Assembly (NCBI GenBank): GCA_963837285.1
Contig: CAWIMS010000005.1
Coordinates: forward strand, 1,612,001 to 1,676,000
Direction of reading: 5' to 3'
Source of the DNA: Planosporangium sp963837285
Lineage (GTDB): Bacteria > Actinomycetota > Actinomycetes > Mycobacteriales > Micromonosporaceae
DNA length: 64,000 nucleotides
Part shown: positions 1 to 9,962 of the stretch, piece after piece
Layout of the letters: every line of letters begins with the position of its first letter
How positions within the stretch are numbered: position 1 is the first letter of the stretch
Program-made: the position numbers and the translations under genes
The notes under the pieces: generated by a model
Told to the model about the DNA's origin: nothing
The model's input: only the letters and a program-made list of their open reading frames with translations
Databases searched by the model: none

Positions 1-3000
1 CCGCGCACGCGGGGATGATCCGTGGCCGTGTAGCGGCGGCTTCCGCTGGTTGTCACTGCTCCCCGCGCACGCGGGGATGATCCTCATCCCGGCTTCACGA
101 GCGCGAATAATCCAGTCTGCTCCCCGCGCACGCGGGGATGATCCGCGGTGGCGCCGGGCGGGAACAGCAGGCCCAGCCTGCTCCCCGCGCACGCGGGGAT
201 GATCCTCCTGCACGTCAACCATCGAATCGCAGAAAGTCCTGCTCCCCGCGCACGCGGGGATGATCCGTTGATGTCCCCGGCGGTGCCGACCGAGGACACC
301 TGCTCCCCGCGCACGCGGGGATGATCCCATCGGCAAACAGAGCGCATCAGGAATCTGAGCCTGCTCCCCGCGCACGCGGGGATGATCCTGCTGCCTCGGC
401 AGCGCAGCCCGCCGAGGCAGCCTGCTCCCCGCGCACGCGGGGATGATCCGTCAGGTACGGCATGGCCGTTGGTCTTGGACGGCTGCTCCCCGCGCACGCG
501 GGGATGATCCCGAGGAGCCACCCGTGGTCGACCCCGACCTGCCCTGCTCCCCGCGCACGCGGGGATGATCCTGTTGTCGACCCCGTCGACCCGCAGCAAC
601 AACCCTGCTCCCCGCGCACGCGGGGATGATCCCAAGGCCATCTCCGACTGCACCACACCGGGTGGCTGCTCCCCGCGCACGCGGGGATGATCCGGACTGG
701 CTGAAGCCGGGCGGGGAGACGCGGCTCTGCTCCCCGCGCACGCGGGGATGATCCTGCGCGCGCATTCGGCCATGCTGGCGGCCGCGTCTGCTCCCCGCGC
801 ACGCGGGGATGATCCATAATCCAGTCATCGAATTTGAGTGGCGCCCAGCTGCTCCCCGCGCACGCGGGGATGATCCTCGAACAGCTTCTCGCATTGGCCG
901 AGTTCACAACTGCTCCCCGCGCACGCGGGGATGATCCCAGGCCACGGCCGCCCTTCGAACGCACCGACATCTGCTCCCCGCGCACGCGGGGATGATCCGA
1001 ACCGCTACGCCGGCTGCTGCGGGGACGTGGTCTGCTCCCCGCGCACGCGGGGATGATCCGTTCACGACGATCGTCGATGGAAGCCGTCGCATCTGCTCCC
1101 CGCGCACGCGGGGATGATCCACCGGGTCCGGGGCGGCCGGACACCACGTGGCCCCTGCTCCCCGCGCACGCGGGGATGATCCCCTGTACGTCGGCCTCGT
1201 CGGCCCGTCCGGCCACCTGCTCCCCGCGCACGCGGGGATGATCCCGTGTGGGCCACGGTGACTTTGGAGGTGACCTGCTGCTCCCCGCGCACGCGGGGAT
1301 GATCCAGCCTGGGTGACCAGCCTCGCCGACACCCCGTACTGCTCCCCGCGCACGCGGGGATGATCCGACCGGCGCGGTGATGGACGACGTCGCCCGGAAC
1401 TGCTCCCCGCGCACGCGGGGATGATCCGCGGCAGCGAGAGCCGACGAGGAGCTGAAGCCGCTGCTCCCCGCGCACGCGGGGATGATCCCGGGCTCGAACG
1501 GGTCTACGCCCGCGACTCGGCCTGCTCCCCGCGCACGCGGGGATGATCCCCACCTGCCCAGCCGCAAGGTCGTCAACGTCGACTGCTCCCCGCGCACGCG
1601 GGGATGATCCCTCGTAGGTGTCGGCCTCGTTGTACATGGGGCTCTGCTCCCCGCGCACGCGGGGATGATCCTCGCTTAAGGCTGCCGATTTACCGGCACC
1701 CGATCTGCTCCCCGCGCACGCGGGGATGATCCACCGCCGCGACCGTGCTCACCTCGGGCACGACGCTGCTCCCCGCGCACGCGGGGATGATCCACCGCTA
1801 CGCGGGAACCCAGATCCGGTCGCCCGCTGCTCCCCGCGCACGCGGGGATGATCCACCGCTACGCGGGAACCCAGATGCCGGTCGCCCGCTGCTCCCCGCG
1901 CACGCGGGGATGATCCCGGGTTGCTGGCGGGGTCGAAGTGACGGCCCCGCTGCTCCCCGCGCACGCGGGGATGATCCCAGCCGCGTAAACAACCCAGCCA
2001 CAACCGTCAACCTGCTCCCCGCGCACGCGGGGATGATCCCTAGCCCGGGAGGGAGATAGTCGTGGCGTACACGCTGCTCCCCGCGCACGCGGGGATGATC
2101 CCGCTTCCGCCGGGGACAGCACGCCCGGCGTGACCTGCTCCCCGCGCACGCGGGGATGATCCGCACATCGGCGGGTGGGCCGGCGGTGGCCCGTTCTGCT
2201 CCCCGCGCACGCGGGGATGATCCCTGTGGCCGCTCGTTCGACGACATCACCCATCTCTGCTCCCCGCGCACGCGGGGATGATCCTGGACAGCCCGCTGAT
2301 CCGGCCCGCGCTGGGATCTGCTCCCCGCGCACGCGGGGATGATCCCACGCTGGCCCGCTTGGTGGCGTTGATCCCCCACTGCTCCCCGCGCACGCGGGGA
2401 TGATCCGATCAAAATAGACCCTCTGGAGAGAGTCAGTGACTGCTCCCCGCGCACGCGGGGATGATCCGGTCTCTCCGGGTACGTTGGGCGGCTCGACACT
2501 CTGCTCCCCGCGCACGCGGGGATGATCCCAGGATCGTGCGCAGCTGGTCGCCGTGGATGAGCTGCTCCCCGCGCACGCGGGGATGATCCCCTCGACGCGG
2601 ATCCGTCCGACGCGGAGCGGGCCTGCTCCCCGCGCACGCGGGGATGATCCCTCGGACGGCTTCCCACCCGCCGAAGGCGCGATCTGCTCCCCGCGCACGC
2701 GGGGATGATCCCGGCCAGAGGGGGATGCTGGTGCTCGCGACCAGCTGCTCCCCGCGCACGCGGGGATGATCCCTCGGATGGCGGCTCACAGTTGCGGCCG
2801 TGCATCTGCTCCCCGCGCACGCGGGGATGATCCCGCATGGGTGACCAGCACATCGGTACAGCCGACCTGCTCCCCGCGCACGCGGGGATGATCCCCACCG
2901 CCGCAGCCGCCACCGGCAGGCGTCGCACTGCTCCCCGCGCACGCGGGGATGATCCCCGTTCCCGAGCCCGCCGGGCGCGCCGGCGGGCCTGCTCCCCGCG

Positions 3001-5706
3001 CACGCGGGGATGATCCCGGCGAAGCGGCGGGCGATGTCGGCACGGTCCATCTGCTCCCCGCGCACGCGGGGATGATCCGTGGATTGCGCTGCGTCGGGCC
3101 CCTGACGCCGGCTGCTCCCCGCGCACGCGGGGATGATCCCTGCTGGACCTTCACCGGCCCCTGCACGTCGACCTGCTCCCCGCGCACGCGGGGATGATCC
3201 ATACTCCGGGTACACGCCGTAGTCGCGGGCGCCCCTGCTCCCCGCGCACGCGGGGATGATCCCGACCGGCTGATCGTGGCGTCGACCGGCACCATCTGCT
3301 CCCCGCGCACGCGGGGATGATCCCGCGGCCCGGGCGCTCGCCAAGGGCGGGCAGGCCTGCTCCCCGCGCACGCGGGGATGATCCCTCCTGCCAGGCCAAG
3401 GTGATCTGGGCGGTGACCTGCTCCCCGCGCACGCGGGGATGATCCCGCGGCCAGCAGCTTCGGGCCAAGATCGGAGGCCTGCTCCCCGCGCACGCGGGGA
3501 TGATCCCTGCTGGTCCTGATCGGCTACGTCCTCGGCATCCTGCTCCCCGCGCACGCGGGGATGATCCCGGCCGGCCGGAGCTGGCGTGGGTGGCGGCGAC
3601 CTGCTCCCCGCGCACGCGGGGATGATCCGCTGCTGACGGAAACCCGTAAGCAGAATGTTGTCTGCTCCCCGCGCACGCGGGGATGATCCACGGCCGCCGG
3701 ACCGGTCGCCATGACCCTCATCCTGCCCCCCGCGCACGCGGGGATGATCCGAGCCGCTCGCCGAGCTGGACGCGGTGGCGTTCCTGCTCCCCGCGCACGC
3801 GGGGATGATCCGACCGTCCTCGGGGTGCTCTCCGATGCGCTGGTCTGCTCCCCGCGCACGCGGGGATGATCCGCTCCGGCACGCCGTCTACGGCTGGTGC
3901 TGGCTCTGCTCCCCGCGCACGCGGGGATGATCCTCCCCTTGTCCATGGCCCTGGTCGTGCTCCTTCCTGCTCCCCGCGCACGCGGGGATGATCCGGCGAT
4001 CGGCCGCGAGCTGTCGGCGGCGGTTGGCTGCTCCCCGCGCACGCGGGGATGATCCGGACCTCGGCGCCCTCGCTGACTTCGTCGCCAGCTGCTCCCCGCG
4101 CACGCGGGGATGATCCGCGGGCGCGCAGCCCGGCGGCCAGATCGGTGAGCTGCTCCCCGCGCACGCGGGGATGATCCTTCGACCTGATCGAAGCCGACGC
4201 TGGTCGCCGGCTGCTCCCCACGCACGCGGGGATGATCCCCGGGTGCGGAACCCGGCGGCCAGGTCGGTCAGCTGCTCCCCGCGCACGCGGGGATGATCCC
4301 TCCCATGTGGGTATCGCGGACGGGCTGGGCGGCTGCTCCCCGCGCACGCGGGGATGATCCGTGGGTCACGACGCACATAGCCCACCTGGACGGCTGCTCC
4401 CCGCGCACGCGGGGATGATCCAGACACAAGATCGAGGGCTAGACGGGAAGGGCCCTGCTCCCCGCGCACGCGGGGATGATCCGAACCCGGCCGCCGCTGG
4501 GCAGGGCAGCGTGCTCTGCTCCCCGCGCACGCGGGGATGATCCCGGCGGCGGCGGGAGTTGTGACTGCGCGACGGACTGCTCCCCGCGCACGCGGGGATG
4601 ATCCCGCCGACCGGTGGCAGGCGGCGGCCGAGGCCAGCTGCTCCCCGCGCACGCGGGGATGATCCCCATGCTCTCTCCCCCTCAGTACTGAAAGGACACT
4701 GCTCCCCGCGCACGCGGGGATGATCCTCGCCCAAAACGTCGACAGGTTCGTGGACGAACCTGCTCCCCGCGCACGCGGGGATGATCCCTCGACCTGGCGT
4801 TGGCGGTCGGCCTGGAGCAGCTGCTCCCCGCGCACGCGGGGATGATCCGGCCCGGTCCTCGACGTCGACGCCGTAGAGCTGCTGCTCCCCGCGCACGCGG
4901 GGATGATCCGTCAGGTGCAGCATGCCGAGGACTTCAAGCGCGCTGCTCCCCGCGCACGCGGGGATGATCCCGTGGGCCGTTTGGAGCCGCGGCCCAGCCC
5001 GACCTGCTCCCCGCGCACGCGGGGATGATCCCGGGGTGCGGGTGGACCGCCTGGACCTGGTGGCCTGCTCCCCGCGCACGCGGGGATGATCCCCACCGGA
5101 AGGCCCCGACACGTTCACGCTGACCCTGCTCCCCGCGCACGCGGGGATGATCCGCGCTCAACATCGAACACGATCAGAGCGGGGGCCTGCTCCCCGCGCA
5201 CGCGGGGATGATCCCTCCAGGTCGACGGCGTTGGCCGGTGAATCGGCCTGCTCCCCGCGCACGCGGGGATGATCCCGTGGCGTCGCCGTACAGGCCGGGG
5301 TCGCCGTCCTGCTCCCCGCGCACGCGGGGATGATCCCAGAAAGGGCTACTCGCGACGCTACAGGCACGCATCGATCTGCTCCCCGCGCACGCGGGGATGA
5401 TCCCTGTCCCGCCTTCCCCTCGACCGGACCGGAGCCCTGCTCCCCGCGCACGCGGGGATGATCCCGAGGCCGGGGAGAGGTCTGCCCGGTCAGAACTGCT
5501 CCCCGCGCACGCGGGGATGATCCCGTCCGCGCGATCGCCCTCGCCCTGGAAGCGCTCTGCTCCCCCCGCACGCGGGGATGATCCTCGGTCAGCTGGCGTT
5601 GGCGGGGGCGTCGCCCTCTGCTCCCCGCGCACGCGGGGATGATCCTCGGCGAAGGGCTGGCCGACACCGAGGGCGGCCCTGCTCCCCGCGCACGCGGGGA
5701 TGATCC
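1..5706 (+). CRISPR. Type I-E-like CRISPR array, 94 repeats, truncated at the left window edge
   Basis: A 28-bp repeat, beginning CTGCTCCCCGCGC and ending GGGGATGATCC, recurs about every 61 bp with 32-34 nt spacers. I counted 94 repeats by their end positions; the first is partial (ends at 21) and the last ends at 5706. The inner CCCCGCG/CGCGGGG stem is typical of type I-E repeats, and in the usual I-E orientation the plus strand is the crRNA strand. Most repeats are identical. The variants lie to the right (one-base changes near 3727, 4210 and 5559), so the right side is probably the old trailer end, with leader and cas genes beyond the left edge. No cas gene is in the window. Proteins predicted across this span are translations of the repeat, not genes. 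Confidence 0.97.
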
Positions 5707-5733
5707 GTTGATACGGCGACGGGCTGGCGGCCG

Positions 5734-5761
5734 GCGTACACCGCGCAAGCGAGGATGCGCC
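5734..5761 (+). repeat. Degenerate terminal CRISPR repeat
   Basis: Twenty-eight nucleotides past the last intact repeat a sequence matches 17 of the last 21 repeat positions (CCGCGCA, then GCG, AGGATG and a final CC). The first seven positions match poorly. A decayed last repeat is characteristic of the leader-distal end and supports left-to-right polarity. Confidence 0.6.
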
Positions 5762-5815
5762 ACATTCTCCGCACCCTGGGAATGCTGTACTCCACGGTGC
5801 TTTCTCCTTTGCTTG

Positions 5816-6643
5816 CTACGGGATTCGGGCCGCCGCGCCATAGATGGCCACCTCGACGGACGACGGGCGCGGCGCGGGCTCGTGCTCGGCCCGCCACTCG
5901 CTCACGCACGCGATCCCCGGCGAAACGAGGTCCAGCCCGGTGAAGAACCGGGTGAACTCGGCGCGGCTGCGGAACCGCAGGTCGATCTTGCTTTCGGTGT
6001 TGGCGGCGTCGGCGTTGGCGATGATGTCGGGTGGCAGCAGGTCTTTCGTGGCGTGCGAGGCGACCAGGTAGCTGCCTGGCGCCAAGGCGGCCACCAGCCG
6101 GGCCACGATGGCGTACAGGTCGTCCTCGTCGGCCAGGAAGTGCAGGATCGCCACCAGCAGCAGCCCGACCGGCTGGGTCAGGTCCAGTGTTCGGTGCAGG
6201 TCCGCGTCGGCCAGGATCCGGTCCGGGTCGCGCAGGTCGGCGTCGAGGTAGGCGGTGACACCCTCGGGTGAACTGGTCAGCAGGGCGCGGGCATGGGTCA
6301 GCACCAGCGGGTCGTTGTCGGCGTAGACCACCCGCGCCCGCGGGTCGATCGACTGGGCCACCTCGTGGGTGTTGCCCGCCGCCGGCAGGCCGGTGCCGAC
6401 GTCCAGGAACTGCCGGATGCCCGCCTCGCGGGCAAGGTAGGTGACGGCCCGGCGCAGGAACCGGCGGTTCTCGATCGCGGCGGTGCGGATAGCCGGGAAC
6501 ACCGTCGCGATCGCATCACCGGACTCGCGGTCGGCGGCGAAGTTGTCCTTGCCGCCGAGCCAGTAATCGTAGCGGCGGGCCGGGTTCGGCACCGACGGGT
6601 CCAACGCCACCGGCGGCCGCCGGTCGGCGGGCGTTTCGTGCAC
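5816..6643 (-). CDS. SAM-dependent methyltransferase (PF04672 family)
   Basis: A 275-aa protein of the actinobacterial S-adenosyl methyltransferase family PF04672 (formerly DUF574). The family signatures are an early NPARRYDYWLGGKDNF segment, the SAM-binding strand FLDVGTGLP and acidic residues after the next strand (VVYADNDPLV). The GTG start at 6643 is chosen because AAGGAGA lies six to seven bases upstream; the frame stays open further upstream but without another ribosome site. It is the last gene of a minus-strand run containing an ATP-grasp peptide ligase and small peptides, so it may methylate a peptide. That is inference: family members also occur singly beside XRE regulators. Confidence 0.85.
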   Translation of the reverse strand: MHETPADRRPPVALDPSVPNPARRYDYWLGGKDNFAADRESGDAIATVFPAIRTAAIENRRFLRRAVTYLAREAGIRQFLDVGTGLPAAGNTHEVAQSIDPRARVVYADNDPLVLTHARALLTSSPEGVTAYLDADLRDPDRILADADLHRTLDLTQPVGLLLVAILHFLADEDDLYAIVARLVAALAPGSYLVASHATKDLLPPDIIANADAANTESKIDLRFRSRAEFTRFFTGLDLVSPGIACVSEWRAEHEPAPRPSSVEVAIYGAAARIP

Positions 6644-7026
6644 CTTCGGTCTCCTTACCCTTGGCGTGTCGAGCGGATCTTTGATTACCGGTGCCTGGCT
6701 GCCACGCGCCGAGGTTGTCTGCGAACCCACCCGTCTGGGACAGCGGTGCTCGGTGCGGGCCGTCGCAGACGACGACAGGTGCTCGCGTGCGGCCAGGTAG
6801 AACAGTCGGGTTGGGCACGGAAACGGCTGCGACCAGCCCCGGGTGTTGCAGCCGTTGCCGCAGCAGCCGCTGACCTCCCCATGGGCGTCGATGCGTTCGC
6901 CCAACTCGGCCAGAGCATCCGAAACCGCACGTCCGTCGGTCAGCAACGACTCGGTGAACCGCTCGACCGCGCCCCCGGCAAACCGCCGCGGGCGAACCTG
7001 CGCTGCCAACGCAACCGGCAGGCGGG
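6644..7026. other. 383-bp gap between methyltransferase and ATP-grasp gene
   Basis: No recognised gene. The minus-strand frame of the methyltransferase stays open through this stretch and would encode a segment with SLLTDGRAVSDALAELGERI and a Cys-rich CCGNGC patch. It has no convincing ribosome site and I recognise no family. It could be an unannotated small protein, or simply GC-rich open frame. Confidence 0.4.
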
Positions 7027-7991
7027 TCACGTGCCCACATCCCTGGACCGGCCCGCGGCAGGGACCGAGGGAACTGGGGGAACTGGGGGAACTGCGGGGG
7101 CGGTCAGCCGCAGCGCGGCGGCGATCGCCGCCGCGATCGGCAGCCCGGTTTCCTGCTGAATCCACAGCCACTGCCCGTTGGGATTTGCCTCCAGAAACCA
7201 CCACAGGCCCTGGGCGTCCAGGGCGAAGTCGAGGGCGGCGAACCGCAGCCGCAGCAGGCCCAGCAGCCGTCGCACCGGGCCGGCGACCTCGACCGGGGTG
7301 TCCACCGCCTGGTAACGGCACTGTTCCGCGTGGGATCGCCAGTCCAGGTGCGGGGAGTCGATGCGCGCCGCGTACATGCTGCCGTCGACCACGGTCAGCC
7401 GGACATGTCTCGTGGTGGTGATCCGCTGCTGGGTCAGGTGGACTGCCCGATCCCAGCCGGCCCGGTCATCGGCGGTGACCAGCGCCGGGGCCTTGCGCGA
7501 CATCGGCTTGACCACCACCTCCCCGCCGCGCCGCTGCGCGAACACGGTGGCCACCGGCCGCACATTGGTGATGACCGTCTCCGGAACGAGCAGGCCGCAC
7601 CGGCCCGCCAGGGCGAGCTGGTGGGGCTTGAACGCGGCGACCGCCATGTCCGCGGGGTGGTTGAGGTAGGGCAGGCCGGCCAGGATGCCGCCGACCGCGG
7701 CTCGCAGCTCGGCCACGTCCGCCTCGTCGGTGGCGGCGAACTCGGACGGGCGGCGGTGCCACACCCCGACCACCCGCGACAGGCTCACCCCGGCCAGGTC
7801 CCCGGTGACCACCCCGTCCCGGAGGTGGGCGGTCACCGGGGTGTCCATCGTGCCGAGGGTGGCGGTGTCGACGCGGCGCACCTCGACGCCGCCGGTGTCC
7901 AGGTGCGCCGCCACGGCGTCGGCGTGCAAGTCCTCGGAGTGGGGGTGAGGATGACAACGACCGGGTCCACAACCGGTTTCATGAGGTTCAT
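7027..7991 (-). pseudogene. ATP-grasp ribosomal peptide maturase, frameshifted near the N-terminus
   Basis: The main frame encodes an ATP-grasp ligase of the RiPP-maturase type (resembling the SAV_5884/TgmB group). It has the central VVVKPMSRKAPALV strand and the C-terminal catalytic FLEANPNGQW motif that binds Mg-ATP. Such enzymes make ester or amide crosslinks, or ligate amino acids, on precursor peptides. The natural start appears to be ATG at 7991, which overlaps the TGA of the 78-aa gene as ATGA. That start is in another frame: it reads MNLMKPVVDPVVVILTP and joins the ligase frame (SEDLHADAVAAHL) only if one base is added near a run of five G at 7941-7945. This is either a real one-base deletion or a sequencing error; otherwise the gene is complete. 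Confidence 0.8.
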
Positions 7992-8224
7992 TGGTCCCGC
8001 CGGCTGGTCTGCTTAGTGTGGATCTTCGGCTGGACCCCGATCTCCACCGGTCGCGGCGTGTACAGATACCACCTGCCGTCATCGCCCAGAAACGCCTGGA
8101 ACTGGCCATCGGTGAACTGCACGTACCAGTCGGCCGTGGCCTTGTCCATCGGCCCGCTCACCGGCTGCGGCCTGCCATCACTGGCGTCGTCGGCACCGGC
8201 GCCGCTGGCCGCCGTGTCGGTCAT
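7988..8224 (-). CDS. 78-aa protein of unknown function, coupled to ATP-grasp gene
   Basis: The N-terminus is acidic and flexible (MTDTAASGAGADDASDG). An aromatic-rich core (DWYVQFTDGQFQAFL, then GRWYLYTPRP) and a basic tail follow. I recognise no family. Its stop overlaps the ATP-grasp start (ATGA), so the two are probably translationally coupled. The ATG at 8224 is preferred; an in-frame ATG nine bases upstream is the alternative. It could be a third precursor, a leader-binding partner or an accessory protein. The aromatic core looks folded and does not resemble the two peptides upstream. Confidence 0.6.
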   Translation of the reverse strand: MTDTAASGAGADDASDGRPQPVSGPMDKATADWYVQFTDGQFQAFLGDDGRWYLYTPRPVEIGVQPKIHTKQTSRRDQ

Positions 8225-8255
8225 CTCACCCATCCCTTGTTCGCTCGTGGGTCTG

Positions 8256-8417
8256 TCAGTCGTCGATCCGGGTCGGTCCCGACCCCGGGTCACACGCGGT
8301 CGCCCGGCCCGCCACCGCCACAACATCCGGCGGGTACAGCCCGATCACATCGGTCTCCGCGACCAACGTGCCGCTGCCACCACCGGCGTCTTCGCTGGCG
8401 TCATAGGTTGCTCGCAT
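8256..8417 (-). CDS. Candidate RiPP precursor peptide, copy 2 (53 aa)
   Basis: A small ORF with a near-perfect ribosome site (GAAGGAGG, six to seven bases before ATG). It reads MRATYDASEDAGG, LVAETDVIGLYPP, then VVAVAGRATAC and a polar tail GSGPTRIDD. It is a paralogue of the 51-aa peptide 62 bp upstream: both share Y[DE]xxED, LVxExDVxGLYxP and AVA. Tandem paralogous short peptides before an ATP-grasp ligase are the usual layout of graspetide-type RiPP loci, where a conserved leader precedes a variable core rich in T, S, D or E. The conserved middle would be the leader and the tail (TRIDD) the core. That role is inferred; I do not recognise a named precursor family. Confidence 0.6.
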   Translation of the reverse strand: MRATYDASEDAGGGSGTLVAETDVIGLYPPDVVAVAGRATACDPGSGPTRIDD

Positions 8418-8479
8418 CCGGGACCTCCTTCGTAGTTGTCGATTAGTTCTCGTCATTGCCAGCAGTTGTGCCGCCGTCA

Positions 8480-8635
8480 TCAGTCGTCGGTCATGTTCTC
8501 CGTACCGATGCGGGTGGTTGTCGACTGGCTGGCCACCGCCGCCGCCTTGGGGCGGTAGAGCCCCGTCACGTCCGCTTCGGTGACGAGCGGGTCGTGGTGC
8601 TGGTTGTCCTCGCCGGGTTCGTAGATCACGAGCAC
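8480..8635 (-). CDS. Candidate RiPP precursor peptide, copy 1 (51 aa)
   Basis: The GTG start at 8635 is set by AAAGGAG six bases upstream. The peptide begins MLVIYEPGEDNQHHDP, continues LVTEADVTGLYRPK and ends QSTTTRIGTENMTDD. It aligns along its length with the 53-aa peptide downstream, with identical Y, ED, LV, E, DV, GLY, P and AVA positions. The C-terminus holds five Thr plus Glu/Asp residues, the kind usable in Thr/Asp-Glu crosslinks by ATP-grasp maturases. It is the first gene of the minus-strand run ending in the ATP-grasp ligase and methyltransferase. The family is not recognised; the precursor role is inferred from tandem duplication and context. Confidence 0.6.
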   Translation of the reverse strand: MLVIYEPGEDNQHHDPLVTEADVTGLYRPKAAAVASQSTTTRIGTENMTDD

Positions 8636-9000
8636 AGCGATCTCCTTTCGCTCGGTTCGATCGGTTCGTTGATGGACGGGGGCTGCCCGCCGTGGTCGGT
8701 CGTCCTCCGTCGAGAAGGTGCTTAGCGGTGATGGCGGTGGCGGCGGGTTGACCGGGGTGGGGCTGAACATGCCTGGTCACCTGGCTTCTCTTGGACGGCA
8801 TTGACCGGCGCCCCTATGAGTGAGGCGACAATGGTTTGTGTCGCGGTAGAGCAAGCGCTGGCGGCCGAGGACAAGAACTTCCAGCAGACGGCCCGCCAGG
8901 GACCTCAGGATTAACCCGCTCGGCCGCCAACACTTGTCGGTGACGCTATTGAGCGGCGGTCAACACCCTCAATGAGTGTGCTCCATGGTGCAGCACATCC
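8636..9000. other. 365-bp intergenic region upstream of the RiPP-like operon
   Basis: This region lies between the 3' end of an XRE regulator and the first peptide, both on the minus strand, so it probably holds the peptide operon's promoter. A TTGACC hexamer reads on the minus strand near 8970, but I see no matching -10 box at proper spacing. No gene is supported. Confidence 0.4.
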
Positions 9001-9852
9001 TCAGGCGGCAAGAGCCTGAAGGGCAACGGTGATGAGCTGTCGGGCCTGGTCGCCGTAAACCGCCGCCCCCGCGAACTCGGCGAAGCGTTTGGCGTACATG
9101 GCGATCTCCCGCGGCTGGGTCACCGACAAGAACCCTGACACCAGCTCGACGTTGACTTGTGCGTCATCGAAGATAAAAAACATCTCCACCGGCCAGGTCA
9201 CCGAGCGGTCAATGTGCTTCGGGATGATGCCGAGGGACAAGTTCGGCAGTCCGGCGACCGACAGCAGGTGCCGCAGCTGCCCGGCTAGCACTCTCGGGCC
9301 GCCAACCTGGTAGTACAGCGTCCCCTCTTCCAGCACGATGGCGAAGCGGTGGTCACCCCGAAACAAGCTCGCCTGGCGATCCATCCGTTCAGCGACCGCT
9401 TCTGCTACGTCGTCGACCACGCCGCGACGGTCACGCACGGATGCCAGCAAGGCCGCGATATAGGGGGCAGTCTGGATGGGGCCGGGGATCATCACCGGGG
9501 AGTAGAAGCGGAAGAGCCTGGTGCGTTCGTACAGCTCCCGGACTGACTCTTGCGCCGGCCGCAGTCCAGCCCGTTCCATCCGCCGCCAGTCCAACCACAG
9601 CGAGTCCGCAGCCTGAAGTTGGTGCACCAGTTCGGTTATTTGCTCCGGTACGCCGCACAGCTCGCACCAGGCGTGGATATCCGCCGCGGTGGGGGAGGTG
9701 GCGCCGTGCTCCAGCTTGGACACCTTGGTGCGGTGCCAGCCGGCCTTCGCAGCCAAGCTTTGGGCGGTGAGGCCGGCACGCACGCGGATTTCCCGCAGGC
9801 GGTCAGCAAGCGCCTGACGGGCCAAGCGGGCGCTGGAGGATGGGGAGGTCAT
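9001..9852 (-). CDS. XRE-family regulator with DUF5753 sensor domain (WhiJ-like)
   Basis: A 283-aa protein. Residues about 10-70 form a helix-turn-helix (LAAKAGWHRTKVSKLEHGATSP). The rest is the DUF5753-type domain common in actinobacterial WhiJ-like regulators (IPGPIQTAPYIAALL, an EEGTLYYQVGGP strand and a LSLGIIP strand). Such proteins usually act with small acidic partner proteins in development or secondary metabolism. ATG 9852 is chosen because the HTH begins just after it; the frame is open further upstream. It sits between the RiPP-like operon and a DUF6879/small-protein pair, so it could control either. Confidence 0.85.
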   Translation of the reverse strand: MTSPSSSARLARQALADRLREIRVRAGLTAQSLAAKAGWHRTKVSKLEHGATSPTAADIHAWCELCGVPEQITELVHQLQAADSLWLDWRRMERAGLRPAQESVRELYERTRLFRFYSPVMIPGPIQTAPYIAALLASVRDRRGVVDDVAEAVAERMDRQASLFRGDHRFAIVLEEGTLYYQVGGPRVLAGQLRHLLSVAGLPNLSLGIIPKHIDRSVTWPVEMFFIFDDAQVNVELVSGFLSVTQPREIAMYAKRFAEFAGAAVYGDQARQLITVALQALAA

Positions 9853-9962
9853 ATGTATAGGTCTTCGTTGGACTGCTTCGGGTCGGTGGTTGGCACGGCC
9901 TGGTTGTTCGAGTTGGTAGCAGGGTTGGCGGCCGGCAGGGGCCGCCAACCCTGTCCATGATC

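Noticed and set aside
84..5700. Many long open frames with repeating HPRVRGEQ, SSPRARGA or IIPACAGS segments
   Set aside because: They are translations of the CRISPR repeat in its different frames; the 61-bp period is not a multiple of three, so the motifs alternate.
8816..8914. 32-codon plus-strand ORF (MSEATMVCVAVEQAL...)
   Set aside because: No ribosome site, no homologue known to me, and convergent with the flanking operon.
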